The notes beneath the pieces were generated by a model. That model searched no databases, was not told the DNA's origin, and saw nothing but the letters and a program-made list of their open reading frames with translations. The position numbers and the translations under genes were made by a program. Below are positions 53,460 to 62,722 of a stretch of DNA of 64,000 nt, in pieces. Source of the stretch: Lysinibacillus sphaericus (GTDB taxonomy: Bacteria > Bacillota > Bacilli > Bacillales_A > Planococcaceae); contig NZ_SADV01000021.1 of the NCBI RefSeq assembly GCF_006864135.1, positions 16,499 through 80,498 on the forward strand. The letters run 5' to 3'. How positions within the stretch are numbered: the first letter of the stretch is position 1; each line of letters starts with the position of its first letter.

Positions 53460-54995
53460 CTATTTTCTTGTTATTTGATAGTTAATTTCTAAAAAAGGTA
53501 GACCGAAAATACGCATTTTGTGCACAGCCGTTAGTGTTGTTTCATCTTCTGCCTTTATCTTAAAATGCTCCTGTAAAGGTAGTTGAAATAAAAAATGGTT
53601 GATGGCTAAATAAATCCCAGCATCCCCATCGTGATTACTCGTTAAATATAAAGCACCATTCTCATCATATAAATGTAACACGCCAATCATTGTTGAAAAA
53701 GGCAGTGGAAGTGCAATATTCATATAGGTGGTTTGTCCTGTCGTATGCTTTGAATAGATTGCGACAAAGGTTGTTTGTTTGTCTATTTTACGAATCCAGG
53801 CACGTGGAGCTGGACGTCCATCGTATAGCTCATCAACTTTAACAACCTTTCCTGTCATCTCAATTTGCTTACTGGAGAAGGGTAAATTCAGCTGTTGCAT
53901 GAAGCGACTTAAGCCTTGATAAATCAAAGCAAACGGTTTAAACCAGATTTTCCACCTTACAGATGCCATTAATCGATACTGATTTGTTTCTTCATAAAAA
54001 TGTGAAATGATGTGTGGCAGCTTTGTCGTATCCACAAAGTCACTAAGCGCATCGACTAAACCAGGGTGCGGGTCTTTTCGTTCTCGCAATTTCCCCCTAA
54101 TTTGGCTTACTGGAAAATGGAATGGTTGAAATTTAGTTTCGGGAATAGCTATAGCCCAAGCTAGCACCCCTACACTACCGAAAAAAATACCATTCATAAA
54201 TCCATGAAATTTTAGCATTTCTGGTATCCCTACATAGCCAAATGCATACATAAATGACCATATTATCGTGATACATAGTGACCCATAGGAAATGCGTAAT
54301 AGTAAACCTTGTCCACGAGGAAGTTTCGTTTTTAAAGCAAGGAAAAATAAACTGTAAATTGCTGCGATATAAAGTGTCACTGATATAATTTCTATTATTG
54401 TAGCGTACGTTATACCTATTGCAACAAGAAGTGGACCTGTCAATAATATAACAACGACTGCATTGTACCATCTACTCTTATGTATTCGCCCAAAAAGACC
54501 TATAGAAATAGTTAGTAAACAAGCTGAATAATGAAAATGGATGGCTGTTAACCATGTTATTAACGATGAAAAACCTGTATCGATGTTGGCGATAAAAGCA
54601 AAAAACCATAGTCCACCGATCAATATATAAATAAGCCCCACGTCAATTGATATCTCAGCCATGTTTGTAAAGCCTCGCTGTAAAAATCGCTTCAAACCTT
54701 GTATAGCTATAAACGCCGTATAAAGAACATAAATAAGTACGAGAACGATTGCTATCCAGCCTTCAGACCACCAATGTAACAACGTAATAGCAAGCATCAT
54801 CGTGACAATAATAGCATCGCCGGCTTTGTTAAAGGAAATGACCATTTTCACCATCGCTGGAACAAAGATCAGCTGTGCAACTGTGAGTAGCAACAGATAT
54901 TCAGGCTGCGGGCTAAACAAATAACAAACGACCGACAGCATAAGCCCTAATAGTAGGACAGGACTACTTAGATTGTTGCGTAAATTCACCAGCAT
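53460..54995 (-). CDS. YndJ-family membrane protein
   Basis: 511 residues. Residues 1-275 contain about nine hydrophobic segments, including the YndJ-type AIHFHYSACLLTISIGLFGR and KFHGFMNGIFFGSVGVLAWA, with conserved His in the membrane. The C-terminal 230 residues are a soluble domain (KVDELYDGRPAPRAWIRKID, then YLTSNHDGDAGIYLAINHFL). The end resembles DUF4166-like lipocalin folds. It overlaps the DUF4166 gene by 32 bases. Function unknown. Confidence 0.85.
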   Translation of the reverse strand: MLVNLRNNLSSPVLLLGLMLSVVCYLFSPQPEYLLLLTVAQLIFVPAMVKMVISFNKAGDAIIVTMMLAITLLHWWSEGWIAIVLVLIYVLYTAFIAIQGLKRFLQRGFTNMAEISIDVGLIYILIGGLWFFAFIANIDTGFSSLITWLTAIHFHYSACLLTISIGLFGRIHKSRWYNAVVVILLTGPLLVAIGITYATIIEIISVTLYIAAIYSLFFLALKTKLPRGQGLLLRISYGSLCITIIWSFMYAFGYVGIPEMLKFHGFMNGIFFGSVGVLAWAIAIPETKFQPFHFPVSQIRGKLRERKDPHPGLVDALSDFVDTTKLPHIISHFYEETNQYRLMASVRWKIWFKPFALIYQGLSRFMQQLNLPFSSKQIEMTGKVVKVDELYDGRPAPRAWIRKIDKQTTFVAIYSKHTTGQTTYMNIALPLPFSTMIGVLHLYDENGALYLTSNHDGDAGIYLAINHFLFQLPLQEHFKIKAEDETTLTAVHKMRIFGLPFLEINYQITRK

Positions 54996-55575
54996 ACATC
55001 ATCAGCCTCCCTATTATTGGATTATGAATGGACACATGAATCGTAAACACATTCCTTTTGTCATCAAATCCTTCCTCGACGATAACACGCCCCTCTAATA
55101 TTTTGGGTATTGAACATTCTATTTTGGAAACTACAAATCGTTGGACTCCGGAGCGAATGACCAACTTCCCCTCACCAGTCACCGCAAAATGCAAATCTGA
55201 ATAAAAAAGAGCTGGTGATCCTAAGTAATCTTTCACTATTTTTCGGATTGGATCAATCGTCATTCTCGCATCAAAATGTCTAGTGCTGTTTGAAAAATGG
55301 AAAGTACGCTCCCATAACACTTCAAGTTCCCCATTTGGTAATACTCGACAAGTATTACAAATTGAGAATGGAACATCGTCGCCTGATTCTGGAAACAGGA
55401 ATCTAGTTTTGGTAGCTATCGCATAAAAAGGACGCAGCCACTTTGCACCAGATTGAATTTTATGCATCACGCCAGTAGCATAAAAAGGCTGATCTACAGG
55501 TAACATATAACGCTTCTGTAGCATTGGATGGAGTCGAGTAAAGTCCTCACCTAATAAAGTTTGATAAATCGTCAT
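54964..55575 (-). CDS. DUF4166 protein
   Basis: 203 residues. TIYQTLLGEDFTRLHPMLQK at the N-terminus, then VLWERTFHFSNSTRHFDARM and the beta-rich DUF4166 end VFTIHVSIHNPIIGRLMMYA. Soluble, no signal peptide. It overlaps both neighbours (four bases with the DoxX-like gene, 32 with YndJ), so all three are made together. Function unknown. Confidence 0.85.
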   Translation of the reverse strand: MTIYQTLLGEDFTRLHPMLQKRYMLPVDQPFYATGVMHKIQSGAKWLRPFYAIATKTRFLFPESGDDVPFSICNTCRVLPNGELEVLWERTFHFSNSTRHFDARMTIDPIRKIVKDYLGSPALFYSDLHFAVTGEGKLVIRSGVQRFVVSKIECSIPKILEGRVIVEEGFDDKRNVFTIHVSIHNPIIGRLMMYAGEFTQQSK

Positions 55576-56597
55576 GCTGTTCCTCCTCGCTTTCGTTTAC
55601 AGCTTTTGGCACTCGGCATATCTTTACTTAAAATCAACCCGATAATGGACATTACCCACAATGCTACATTAAGTGTTACAGGATTAAATGGAGCAGAAGC
55701 AATCGTTTTATCTGCTAGAACGGCACCCAATGTTAAAAATGGAAATAGCAATATTTGCACACCAAACAATAAACGCTTTCCTCGAGGCAATAACCAACAA
55801 AGTGCAAAGATGATCTCTTCAAGTCCAATCCAGTTTACGATTTGGCTAGTGTTACTCTTAGGTGATCCTGCTAGTTTTTGTATTGCTGTAGATTTGTTCG
55901 CTGCAACATTTCCGCTCGGCTCGATTGCTGATCCGCTCTGCTCAACGCCCGATCCATTCAACTGACTAAAATCCCCGCCTAGTAATTCCTCAATCATCAT
56001 CACCTCAGTAGGATGTTGTACGATAATTTTCGGTACAAGACCGTGGTACAACCACACAAAACAAAAAAGCACACTGATAAGCATTGTTAAAAAGAAGCGA
56101 CGATACTGAGAAAAAGGATTTTCTCCTTTTTCAAGCCATCTTTTTAAAACATCAAAACTAAGAGCTGTAGCCCAGCCCATTACGGGACGAAACACAGCAT
56201 CAAATAATTTCCCTAGTTTCCCGTAGCGAACATCATAATCATACTGCGTTAAAAATGTGAGCCCATTGTCGTTAGAAATGTATTTCCAGTACCCTTTCCC
56301 CTCTGCAATTGGAGATATTTTTTGGGGTGTGCCAAAATGTAACGAGGATGTTTTCGTGCCATCTTTTTTATGATGCTCTCCTTTACTCTCACCCCAGCCA
56401 CTAACTGATATGCCCGGCATCACCTTCGTTTCATAGGTAAAGTGTTGAGGTTCTTCAGGAGATTTTTTATCGATATATGTAATAGAAGTAAAACGTAAAT
56501 CCCATTGCTCATGCAGCTTAGGGTTTTGAGTATATTCCCAAGCCTCATTGATGGGTGCTCGTATATCCACCTCCACATAAATAGGCTTTTTCTTCAT
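55572..56597 (-). CDS. SRPBCC plus DoxX-like membrane protein
   Basis: 341 residues. Residues 1-150 form a START/SRPBCC-like lipid-binding domain (IYVEVDIRAPINEAWEYTQN, GYWKYISNDNGLTFLTQYDY). The rest is membrane: one TM at about 175-192, a Ser/Gly/Asn-rich loop, then DoxX-like segments (IGLEEIIFALCWLLPRGKRL, LNVALWVMSIIGLILS). ATG at 56597 follows GAAGGAGG; an upstream Met at 56615 lacks a site. First gene of a three-gene operon with DUF4166 and YndJ, possibly acting on membrane lipids. Confidence 0.85.
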   Translation of the reverse strand: MKKKPIYVEVDIRAPINEAWEYTQNPKLHEQWDLRFTSITYIDKKSPEEPQHFTYETKVMPGISVSGWGESKGEHHKKDGTKTSSLHFGTPQKISPIAEGKGYWKYISNDNGLTFLTQYDYDVRYGKLGKLFDAVFRPVMGWATALSFDVLKRWLEKGENPFSQYRRFFLTMLISVLFCFVWLYHGLVPKIIVQHPTEVMMIEELLGGDFSQLNGSGVEQSGSAIEPSGNVAANKSTAIQKLAGSPKSNTSQIVNWIGLEEIIFALCWLLPRGKRLLFGVQILLFPFLTLGAVLADKTIASAPFNPVTLNVALWVMSIIGLILSKDMPSAKSCKRKRGGTA

Positions 56598-56733
56598 CTT
56601 TATATCCTCCTTCAAACAAGCTTATTGGTTATTTAAGTTTACTTTCTATAATCCTCCATAACCACCACTCTATTAATGGTATTATAGCAATAAATTAATT
56701 TTTCACCATAAATTGGACTTTATCCATTTAATC

Positions 56734-56982
56734 GGAACAATACCATAACATAGGGTTGATTTCCGTTCCTACTGGGCGCTTTCGCACAGATAAAACTTTG
56801 TTGCTGCTACGTTAGCATTTCGCTTTTGCACAGTAAACTTCCGTTTCGCTCCAGGGTCTTGGACGAACACGGTGTTGGTCACGAAGGCGTTATAAAAGGT
56901 TTATCCGTCGGAACGAAGATCAACTAATATACATTGTAAAGTCTTTAACAAATGCAATCTCCTGTTTTTTGGGGGAATGACC
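56734..56982. mobile_element. MITE-like non-coding element, diverged copy C
   Basis: Left end GGAACAATACCATAACATAG corresponds to GGATCATCACCAAAACGTGT of copy A, followed by GTTGATTTCCGTTCCTACTG. The right end (TTTAACAAATGCAATCTCC, then TTTTTTGGGGGAATGACC) corresponds to the copy A right end. It is shorter and eroded; no clear flanking duplication remains. Confidence 0.55.
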
Positions 56983-57062
56983 CACTAAATTCCCATAAAA
57001 TAAAAAAAGTTGAATCGAAATGATAGTTTGCCAAGTCTAATAGTCAGAAGGAGGCGTTTTTC

Positions 57063-57623
57063 ATTACTACACTGCAAGAATCACTAGTACAGTTAGCACA
57101 AAACGGAGATGAGCAAGCTTTTTATCAGCTTATTGAGCAGGAGCAACATAAGTTATATCGAATGGCTTATGTTTATGTCCAAAATGAAAATGACGCCGTA
57201 GAAGTTTTTCAACAGTCCATTATCCGTGCATATGAGGGCTTACCTCAATTAAAGGACCCTCAATATTTTTCTACCTGGTTAACGCGCATTATTATCAATT
57301 GCTGTAAAACCTATCTTGCCAAGAAAAACTCGGTACAGCTTGTAGAACCACATACATTAAAGGATCTTAAAAGTACATCACCTACCTATATCGAAGAAGA
57401 ACTTGATTTATGGCATTCTCTCTGCGAGCTAGAGGAAAAATACAAAACGGTTTTACTATTACGTTTTTATCAGGACTACTCGGTAAAGGATATTGCAGTG
57501 ATTTTACAATGTCCTGAGGGCACTGTAAAAACTCATATTCGCAGAGGCTTACAAGCTTTACGACAACAATTAAAGGGGGCATATATTGATGAATGGGTTC
57601 AATCCGTTGAAAGGAGTTATTAA
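57063..57623 (+). CDS. ECF sigma factor, apparent ATT start
   Basis: 186 residues from ATT at 57063. The frame upstream of the first ATG (57162) reads ITTLQESLVQLAQNGDEQAF, then YQLIEQEQHKLYRMAYVYVQ, which is the essential sigma region 2 start, so an ATG-57162 start would remove it. No ATG, GTG or TTG exists in frame between the stop at 57024 and 57162. A consensus AAGGAGG lies eight bases before the ATT; CTG at 57072 is the alternative. Region 2 (FQQSIIRAYEGLPQLKDPQY, FSTWLTRIIINCCKTYL) and region 4 (LLLRFYQDYSVKDIAVILQC, PEGTVKTHIRRGLQALR) are intact. It overlaps the ABC ATPase gene. Confidence 0.85.
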   Translation: MTTLQESLVQLAQNGDEQAFYQLIEQEQHKLYRMAYVYVQNENDAVEVFQQSIIRAYEGLPQLKDPQYFSTWLTRIIINCCKTYLAKKNSVQLVEPHTLKDLKSTSPTYIEEELDLWHSLCELEEKYKTVLLLRFYQDYSVKDIAVILQCPEGTVKTHIRRGLQALRQQLKGAYIDEWVQSVERSY

Positions 57624-58404
57624 TGCGATTCCAATCCCCGAAGGACGTTTAACAGAAGTGTTACGTATTGAAGGGATGTCAAAAATCTTTCAACAAAAGC
57701 ATCATACGGTCAATGCATTAAAAAATATCCATTGTACGATTTATGAAGGCGAAATGGTGGCCATTATGGGGACGAGCGGTTCTGGTAAAAGTACACTGCT
57801 CAATATGATTAGTGCCATCGATGAACCGACTGAAGGAGCGTTATTTTTATTTGGAAAGGAAGCGCATGATATTTATCAAGAGCCAAAAGCATCGAAATTT
57901 CGTAAAGAGAATATCGGTTTTATCTTTCAATCATTCCATTTGTTAAAGGATTTATCAGTTGAAGATAATATCGCGCTCCCCCTTATCCTCAATGATGTGC
58001 CAAGTAAAGAGATCAAAGTCCGTGTTCAGCAAATGATGGAGAAGCTAAATATTGCCGCCTGGGCAAAGCATCGACCAAATGAGCTTTCTGGTGGTCAAAA
58101 GCAACGGGTTGCTATAGCCCGCGCCATCATTGCAAATCCACCAATATTACTGGCAGATGAGCCGACTGGTGCATTGGATGTGAATACGACCGATGAAATT
58201 TTAGAGCTGTTAGTAGACTTGCAAAAAAATATGAATCAAACCATGTTACTCGTGACACATGACCCTTATGTGGCTACTTATGCAAATCGCGTATTATTCT
58301 TCCATGATGGTGCCATTGTGGACTCCTATCAAAATAAGCAAACGGCAGAGGATTTAGATTGTATTTTAGCAAAGTTTAAGCTTATTACTAGAGGTGATAT
58401 GTAA
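57589..58404 (+). CDS. ABC transporter ATP-binding protein, MacB/LolD type
   Basis: 271 residues. Walker A GTSGSGKSTLLN, Q-loop FIFQSFHLL, signature ELSGGQKQRVAIARAI, Walker B ILLADEPTGALD and the switch His VTHDP. This class pairs with FtsX-type permeases. ATG at 57589 follows AAAGGGGG and lies inside the sigma gene's end (35-base overlap). The first ~30 residues (GFNPLKGVINAIPIPEGRLT, EVLRIEGM) are extra to the ABC domain and resemble the N-terminus of an anti-sigma factor (IPxPExRLxxxIxxGM), possibly a fusion remnant. Confidence 0.92.
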   Translation: MNGFNPLKGVINAIPIPEGRLTEVLRIEGMSKIFQQKHHTVNALKNIHCTIYEGEMVAIMGTSGSGKSTLLNMISAIDEPTEGALFLFGKEAHDIYQEPKASKFRKENIGFIFQSFHLLKDLSVEDNIALPLILNDVPSKEIKVRVQQMMEKLNIAAWAKHRPNELSGGQKQRVAIARAIIANPPILLADEPTGALDVNTTDEILELLVDLQKNMNQTMLLVTHDPYVATYANRVLFFHDGAIVDSYQNKQTAEDLDCILAKFKLITRGDM

Positions 58405-60908
58405 TGTTTACGATGCGTACTATTGCTCTGAAGCTATTTCGTGCAGCGTGGGCCAATGTATTAACGAGTATTAGTATTATCACCATTTCTATTTGTCTAG
58501 TGATGACAATGAGTGTTTACATATGGAATGCCCATAGTCAAATGAAAGAAGACATACAAGCACAATTTGGCGAAATGGATTTAATGGTCGGCTATAACCC
58601 CGATCAAAATAGGTTGTTAACTTCACAGCAAATTGAAAATTTCGAAGCAATGACTGGTGTTACAAAAGTTTCGAGTGTGTCACTTGCTCAAACATATGTT
58701 GAAAATGAGAAAAATACATCATTTTATACAGTTGGTGTGGAAAATGATGACTTAGTGAAAAGCCGCTATCATTTTAATGTCGATCTTGGTCCGAACGAAG
58801 TTGTGATTGCTGAAAATGTGGCACGTCTTTTTCACAAAGAGGTCGGCGATACGCTAAACGTTACTTTCAATAAAACGGTTGGAAACTCTGTTGAAGTAAA
58901 TATAAGTAGCTTTACGATACAAGAAATCCTTCCACCCCTTAAAGGTACAGATAGTCCTAATTTTATCCTTATGCAAAATGATGAGTTGAAAACTTGGATG
59001 AATAATAGTAATGCACAAACAGCTGGTATGTTTGCACTCATTAAAACAGAAGATAATGTGGCTACCTTAGTGGGTACGGAATTGAAACAGTTTGATGAAA
59101 CTTTACGTGTAGATGTTATGAGTGACTACGATGAAATTAAGAGAAATTTACAAGCATTAATCATTTTTATGGTTGTACTTTCATTCTTTATACTACTTAT
59201 TTCAAGTGTTTTACTGCTATCAACATTCCAGCTATTATTTTACAAAATTAAAGAACAGCTTATGGTATTTCGTGCACTTGGCGCCTCCACAGAGCAAGTA
59301 GGACGCATTGTACAATTGCAATTATCTACAATCATTGGCTTCGGCGTATTGCTGGGGACAGCGGTCAGTTTATTGGTAATAAAAAGTTGGCTACCACAGC
59401 TCATTACCTTGATGAAAATGCCGGATTCAAAAACTGATTTACCGATGATCTTTGTGTTGGTGATTGCTATTGTAAGTTTTTTATTGCTACAGTTAATCAC
59501 ACAATGGCAAGTTCATAAAAGCTCAAGTCTATTACCTTTACAAATCGCAACAGAGAATGAAAATTTAAGTTTACGATGGACAAAATGGAAAACGATTGTT
59601 GTGAGTGGCGTTGCGTTCATATCACTATTCTTCTTTTTGAATGCTTATCAAGTCGGTAAAAATAGTGGCAAAGGTGCACTAATGATATTAATTGGTACAT
59701 TACTTGTTAGTGGAATTTTCCTTTATATAATGCCATACCTCTTTACAGCACTATTCAAAATTACATTAAAGCCTATTCGTACTGTGCTCGGCAAAGAAGC
59801 ATACTTAGCGTGTCAGCAGCTTATGCCACAAGTACGAAGAAATATGCCGATTATACTTAGTATTATCGGGTTAATGGTCATTTTAATATTTGGTAGCTCT
59901 TTATTTAAATCTGCTCAGCAAAGCTCATATGAGTATATTAACTCACAATATGAAACATCGATTAAAATTGATAATGAATTAAATGACCCAACCATTACAC
60001 CGGATTTAATAAATGAAATTGAGGCATTGCCGAGTGTGGCCTATGCCTATGCACGAAGTGAAGCACCTTGGATCGCGCTTGAAGGCGAAAATGGCTGGGA
60101 AGAAGGTAGTAACTTCGAGGCCGTTGATGTTGAAAAATACGTCCAATTAAAAAAGCTTGATGCTGTTAAAGGAGATTTGAAAAATGGAGTGATCATTACA
60201 GAAAGATTTGCTAGAAAACATCAATTAGCAGTTGGTGATCGTATAATGGCAGGGACATTTGATGAAACACTTCAACAAAATGTGCCAATTGGTGAATTGC
60301 TAGTAATTGATGTAGCTCTTGATTCTTATAATAAATATATAGATTTATTTGTGGATTGGTCCTCTTTTATAGTATCTTCTGATTCAACTATCATTACAAA
60401 CATAATGGTAGAAGCAGATGATACAGAGCAGGCATTAGCTGATCTCTCATACTTACAAGAGCGTTGGCCAGCTTTAAAAATTACTGATAAAGAGACATTT
60501 ATCAAACAAAATGATGAAATGACCTTCCAACGCTGGAGCCTTTTTGTTGGAGTCTTTGTTATTTTAATTTCTGCTACTTGTCTCGGTGTATTACAAACAC
60601 TGCTTCACTCCATTTACTCAAAACGTGCCGATTATGCAATTCAGCGGCTTATAGGTCTTTCACCGCGAGGGATAATCAAGCTGATTTTGACGCAAGTGTT
60701 ATCCTTTGTACTTTATGGACTGGCTGTTGGGACATTTCTTGGACTTCTGTTTACAAAATTAATGTTTACGATTGACGGAGGATCTTATGACTTCGTTACA
60801 TTAGGTGTTACGAGTACCGTCTTTTTAGTCGCGACACTTACTGTCTTTACGCTACAAGGTTACTGGATAAGTCGTAAAAAATTAGCGAATGAAATGCTTG
60901 ATATTTAA
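58404..60908 (+). CDS. FtsX/MacB-type ABC permease
   Basis: 834 residues. TM1 at about 15-36, an extracytoplasmic MacB_PCD-like domain (37-245), then FtsX domain one with three TMs (about 250-370). Two further TMs follow (395-445), then a second extracytoplasmic domain (500-720) and the C-terminal FtsX domain (LFVGVFVILISATCLGVLQT and following). Such permeases export or extract lipoproteins, peptides or antibiotics, or transmit signals. It begins on the last base of the ATPase gene. With the sigma factor it forms a sigma-ATPase-permease operon. Confidence 0.92.
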   Translation: MFTMRTIALKLFRAAWANVLTSISIITISICLVMTMSVYIWNAHSQMKEDIQAQFGEMDLMVGYNPDQNRLLTSQQIENFEAMTGVTKVSSVSLAQTYVENEKNTSFYTVGVENDDLVKSRYHFNVDLGPNEVVIAENVARLFHKEVGDTLNVTFNKTVGNSVEVNISSFTIQEILPPLKGTDSPNFILMQNDELKTWMNNSNAQTAGMFALIKTEDNVATLVGTELKQFDETLRVDVMSDYDEIKRNLQALIIFMVVLSFFILLISSVLLLSTFQLLFYKIKEQLMVFRALGASTEQVGRIVQLQLSTIIGFGVLLGTAVSLLVIKSWLPQLITLMKMPDSKTDLPMIFVLVIAIVSFLLLQLITQWQVHKSSSLLPLQIATENENLSLRWTKWKTIVVSGVAFISLFFFLNAYQVGKNSGKGALMILIGTLLVSGIFLYIMPYLFTALFKITLKPIRTVLGKEAYLACQQLMPQVRRNMPIILSIIGLMVILIFGSSLFKSAQQSSYEYINSQYETSIKIDNELNDPTITPDLINEIEALPSVAYAYARSEAPWIALEGENGWEEGSNFEAVDVEKYVQLKKLDAVKGDLKNGVIITERFARKHQLAVGDRIMAGTFDETLQQNVPIGELLVIDVALDSYNKYIDLFVDWSSFIVSSDSTIITNIMVEADDTEQALADLSYLQERWPALKITDKETFIKQNDEMTFQRWSLFVGVFVILISATCLGVLQTLLHSIYSKRADYAIQRLIGLSPRGIIKLILTQVLSFVLYGLAVGTFLGLLFTKLMFTIDGGSYDFVTLGVTSTVFLVATLTVFTLQGYWISRKKLANEMLDI

Positions 60909-60914
60909 ATGAAA

Positions 60915-60949
60915 GCAGACCCTCTTATGTAGCAGAGGGTCTGTTTTTC
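60915..60949 (+). terminator. terminator of the sigma-ABC operon
   Basis: GCAGACCCTCT / AGAGGGTCTG stem followed by TTTTTC. Confidence 0.8.
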
Positions 60950-61004
60950 ATTTATCGCTCAAATTTTTCAGTTTATCAGACACTTTTTCAAATTTATCGA
61001 CATC

Positions 61005-61529
61005 TTACGCTCCTACAAACAGCACTGCCTGTCCGATCGCAATAAAAAATGCTTCATGCTGTATCGGGCTGTTGTCTTCAATTTGTAGCGTAATCTCAAA
61101 ATGCGTCTCACAAAAAATAGCTTGCCAGCGTGCAATTGGTTGATCATCAAGAGAAAATATAGACCAGTCCTCCATCTCTTTGTTCAGATTTATTTTTTGG
61201 ACGCCATCTGTAATGATTAAATCAGGGATCATAATTTGCCAGCCATCATAGGCAATCATATACTCTTTGCCTGTGACGAAATCCTTCCCTATAAAATGCA
61301 CTCGACCACGACGCGACATCTTCTTACATGTGAAAAGAGACTGACCAGTGACATCACTAACATCAAAACGTACAAAATAGCGATAGTCCATCGTGCGGTC
61401 AAATGCCTTTTTCAGTCCATTCGAATAAACACGTTGAACAGTCGACGATACTTCCCCCGCTTCATTTAAAATGGCTACTGATTCTGTTGACTCAATGGCC
61501 GCTGGTTGTTTGTATGTATAAATCTTCAA
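61005..61529 (-). CDS. tubby C-terminal-like domain protein
   Basis: 174 residues from TTG at 61529, eight bases after AAGGAG; the frame's ATG at 61571 has no ribosome site. KIYTYKQPAAIESTESVAIL, VQRVYSNGLKKAFDRTMDYR, YFVRFDVSDVTGQSLFTCKK and FVTGKEYMIAYDGWQIMIPD form a beta-rich repeat fold like the Tubby_C_2/LURP-one-related proteins of Bacilli. The role is unknown; phosphoinositide or membrane binding is the analogy only. Single gene convergent with the ABC operon. Confidence 0.75.
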   Translation of the reverse strand: MKIYTYKQPAAIESTESVAILNEAGEVSSTVQRVYSNGLKKAFDRTMDYRYFVRFDVSDVTGQSLFTCKKMSRRGRVHFIGKDFVTGKEYMIAYDGWQIMIPDLIITDGVQKINLNKEMEDWSIFSLDDQPIARWQAIFCETHFEITLQIEDNSPIQHEAFFIAIGQAVLFVGA

Positions 61530-61578
61530 TCCGTTCGCTCCTTCATTCAGTTGCTTTCTATAAACTAACATAAAATAA

Positions 61579-61608
61579 GCGCCAAATACAAAGGTTGTAT
61601 TTGACGCC
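61579..61608 (-). terminator. terminator of the anti-sigma gene
   Basis: GCGCCAAATACAA / TTGTATTTGACGC pair with one mismatch around a short loop, between the anti-sigma stop and the tubby-like gene. Confidence 0.65.
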
Positions 61609-61615
61609 TGAATGT

Positions 61616-62722
61616 TTATTTATTTTGCTTAGGTATTTCTACTGCGAATGGTTGGAACTTCACTTCTTTTAGTGATGACTTATCGAATGGTATTTTTGTT
61701 TCTATGCCATCCTTATCCATTTGTACACCGCCCCCGTCTGAAGGAAGCATTAAATATGGAGTAATCGTTAATTTTTGAACATCGTGTGAAATCGGGTCAA
61801 AAGACTTGATGCTGCTAAAGTTCCATACACCATTATCGAAATGACCTTCTACTCCACCAGAATGCGAAGTAATCTCCTGGCCATTCTGATCGGTAATACG
61901 GAATTCTATAAACGATGCACCTACTTGTGGATTATCAATTGTCCCCTTTTCAGTAGCTTTATAGTCAAGTGCTATACCTGATGGGCTTAATGAAATTTTG
62001 GACACATTCAGTTGAATGCCCTCTGCTTGCTGCTGATGATTAACTGGTACATCAATAATATTCGTAATCTTTTTAACAGGAACTGTAAATTCCCATTTCT
62101 CCCCTTCTTTCCCTTCTAACATTAAGCCCATTTCAAAGGAATCCGGCATCTTTCCCATCACAGCAAATCTTGCAAGACCTGTATGAACCGTTGGGCTTAT
62201 TACCTTTTCATTAAAGCTTCCAGATGCCACTTCAGGGTTTTTACCATTAATAGTAAAGTCCAGTCCTGCCCCAAAGTAATCCTTACTTAATTCCTTTTTA
62301 GAATTAACTGTAAATCCTACCGTAATATTAGATTCATCATAAAGAACTTCGTCTATCGTTACAGAAATACCATTAATTGAATGATTTTCTCCAATAGTGC
62401 TTGTTAATCCTTGTTCACTAGCTTGTTTTAGCCCAGGTAAACCTGAGTTACTGAATACCGACCCGACAATTGGTAGTTGTGATAATGTGCTTGCGAAAGT
62501 TGGTGATACATACGCGGCAGAACCTACCATAATACTAAATGCGGCTGCTGTACTTGCTACATATAATAATGGTTTTCGTTTGCTTTTTCTTTTAATTTGT
62601 ACAGGTGTTTGAGTCATATTTTTTTGCTCCTCTGCTTGTTTTATGCCATTGGCAATCGCTGCTCGTACCTCATCCCTTGGGAATTCCGGAAGGGTACTGT
62701 TTTCATTAAATGGCTTTTTCAT
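61616..62722 (-). CDS. DUF4179-type anti-sigma factor
   Basis: 368 residues from ATG at 62722 (AAAGGAGTG upstream, inside the sigma gene). Cytoplasmic N-terminus (KPFNENSTLPEFPRDEVRAA, IANGIKQAEEQ), one TM at about 53-75 (LLYVASTAAAFSIMVGSAAY), then an extracytoplasmic DUF4179 domain starting VSPTFASTLSQLPIVGSVFS and a C-terminal immunoglobulin-like region. It overlaps the ECF sigma gene by 17 bases and should hold that sigma at the membrane until a cell-envelope signal arrives. Confidence 0.88.
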   Translation of the reverse strand: MKKPFNENSTLPEFPRDEVRAAIANGIKQAEEQKNMTQTPVQIKRKSKRKPLLYVASTAAAFSIMVGSAAYVSPTFASTLSQLPIVGSVFSNSGLPGLKQASEQGLTSTIGENHSINGISVTIDEVLYDESNITVGFTVNSKKELSKDYFGAGLDFTINGKNPEVASGSFNEKVISPTVHTGLARFAVMGKMPDSFEMGLMLEGKEGEKWEFTVPVKKITNIIDVPVNHQQQAEGIQLNVSKISLSPSGIALDYKATEKGTIDNPQVGASFIEFRITDQNGQEITSHSGGVEGHFDNGVWNFSSIKSFDPISHDVQKLTITPYLMLPSDGGGVQMDKDGIETKIPFDKSSLKEVKFQPFAVEIPKQNK

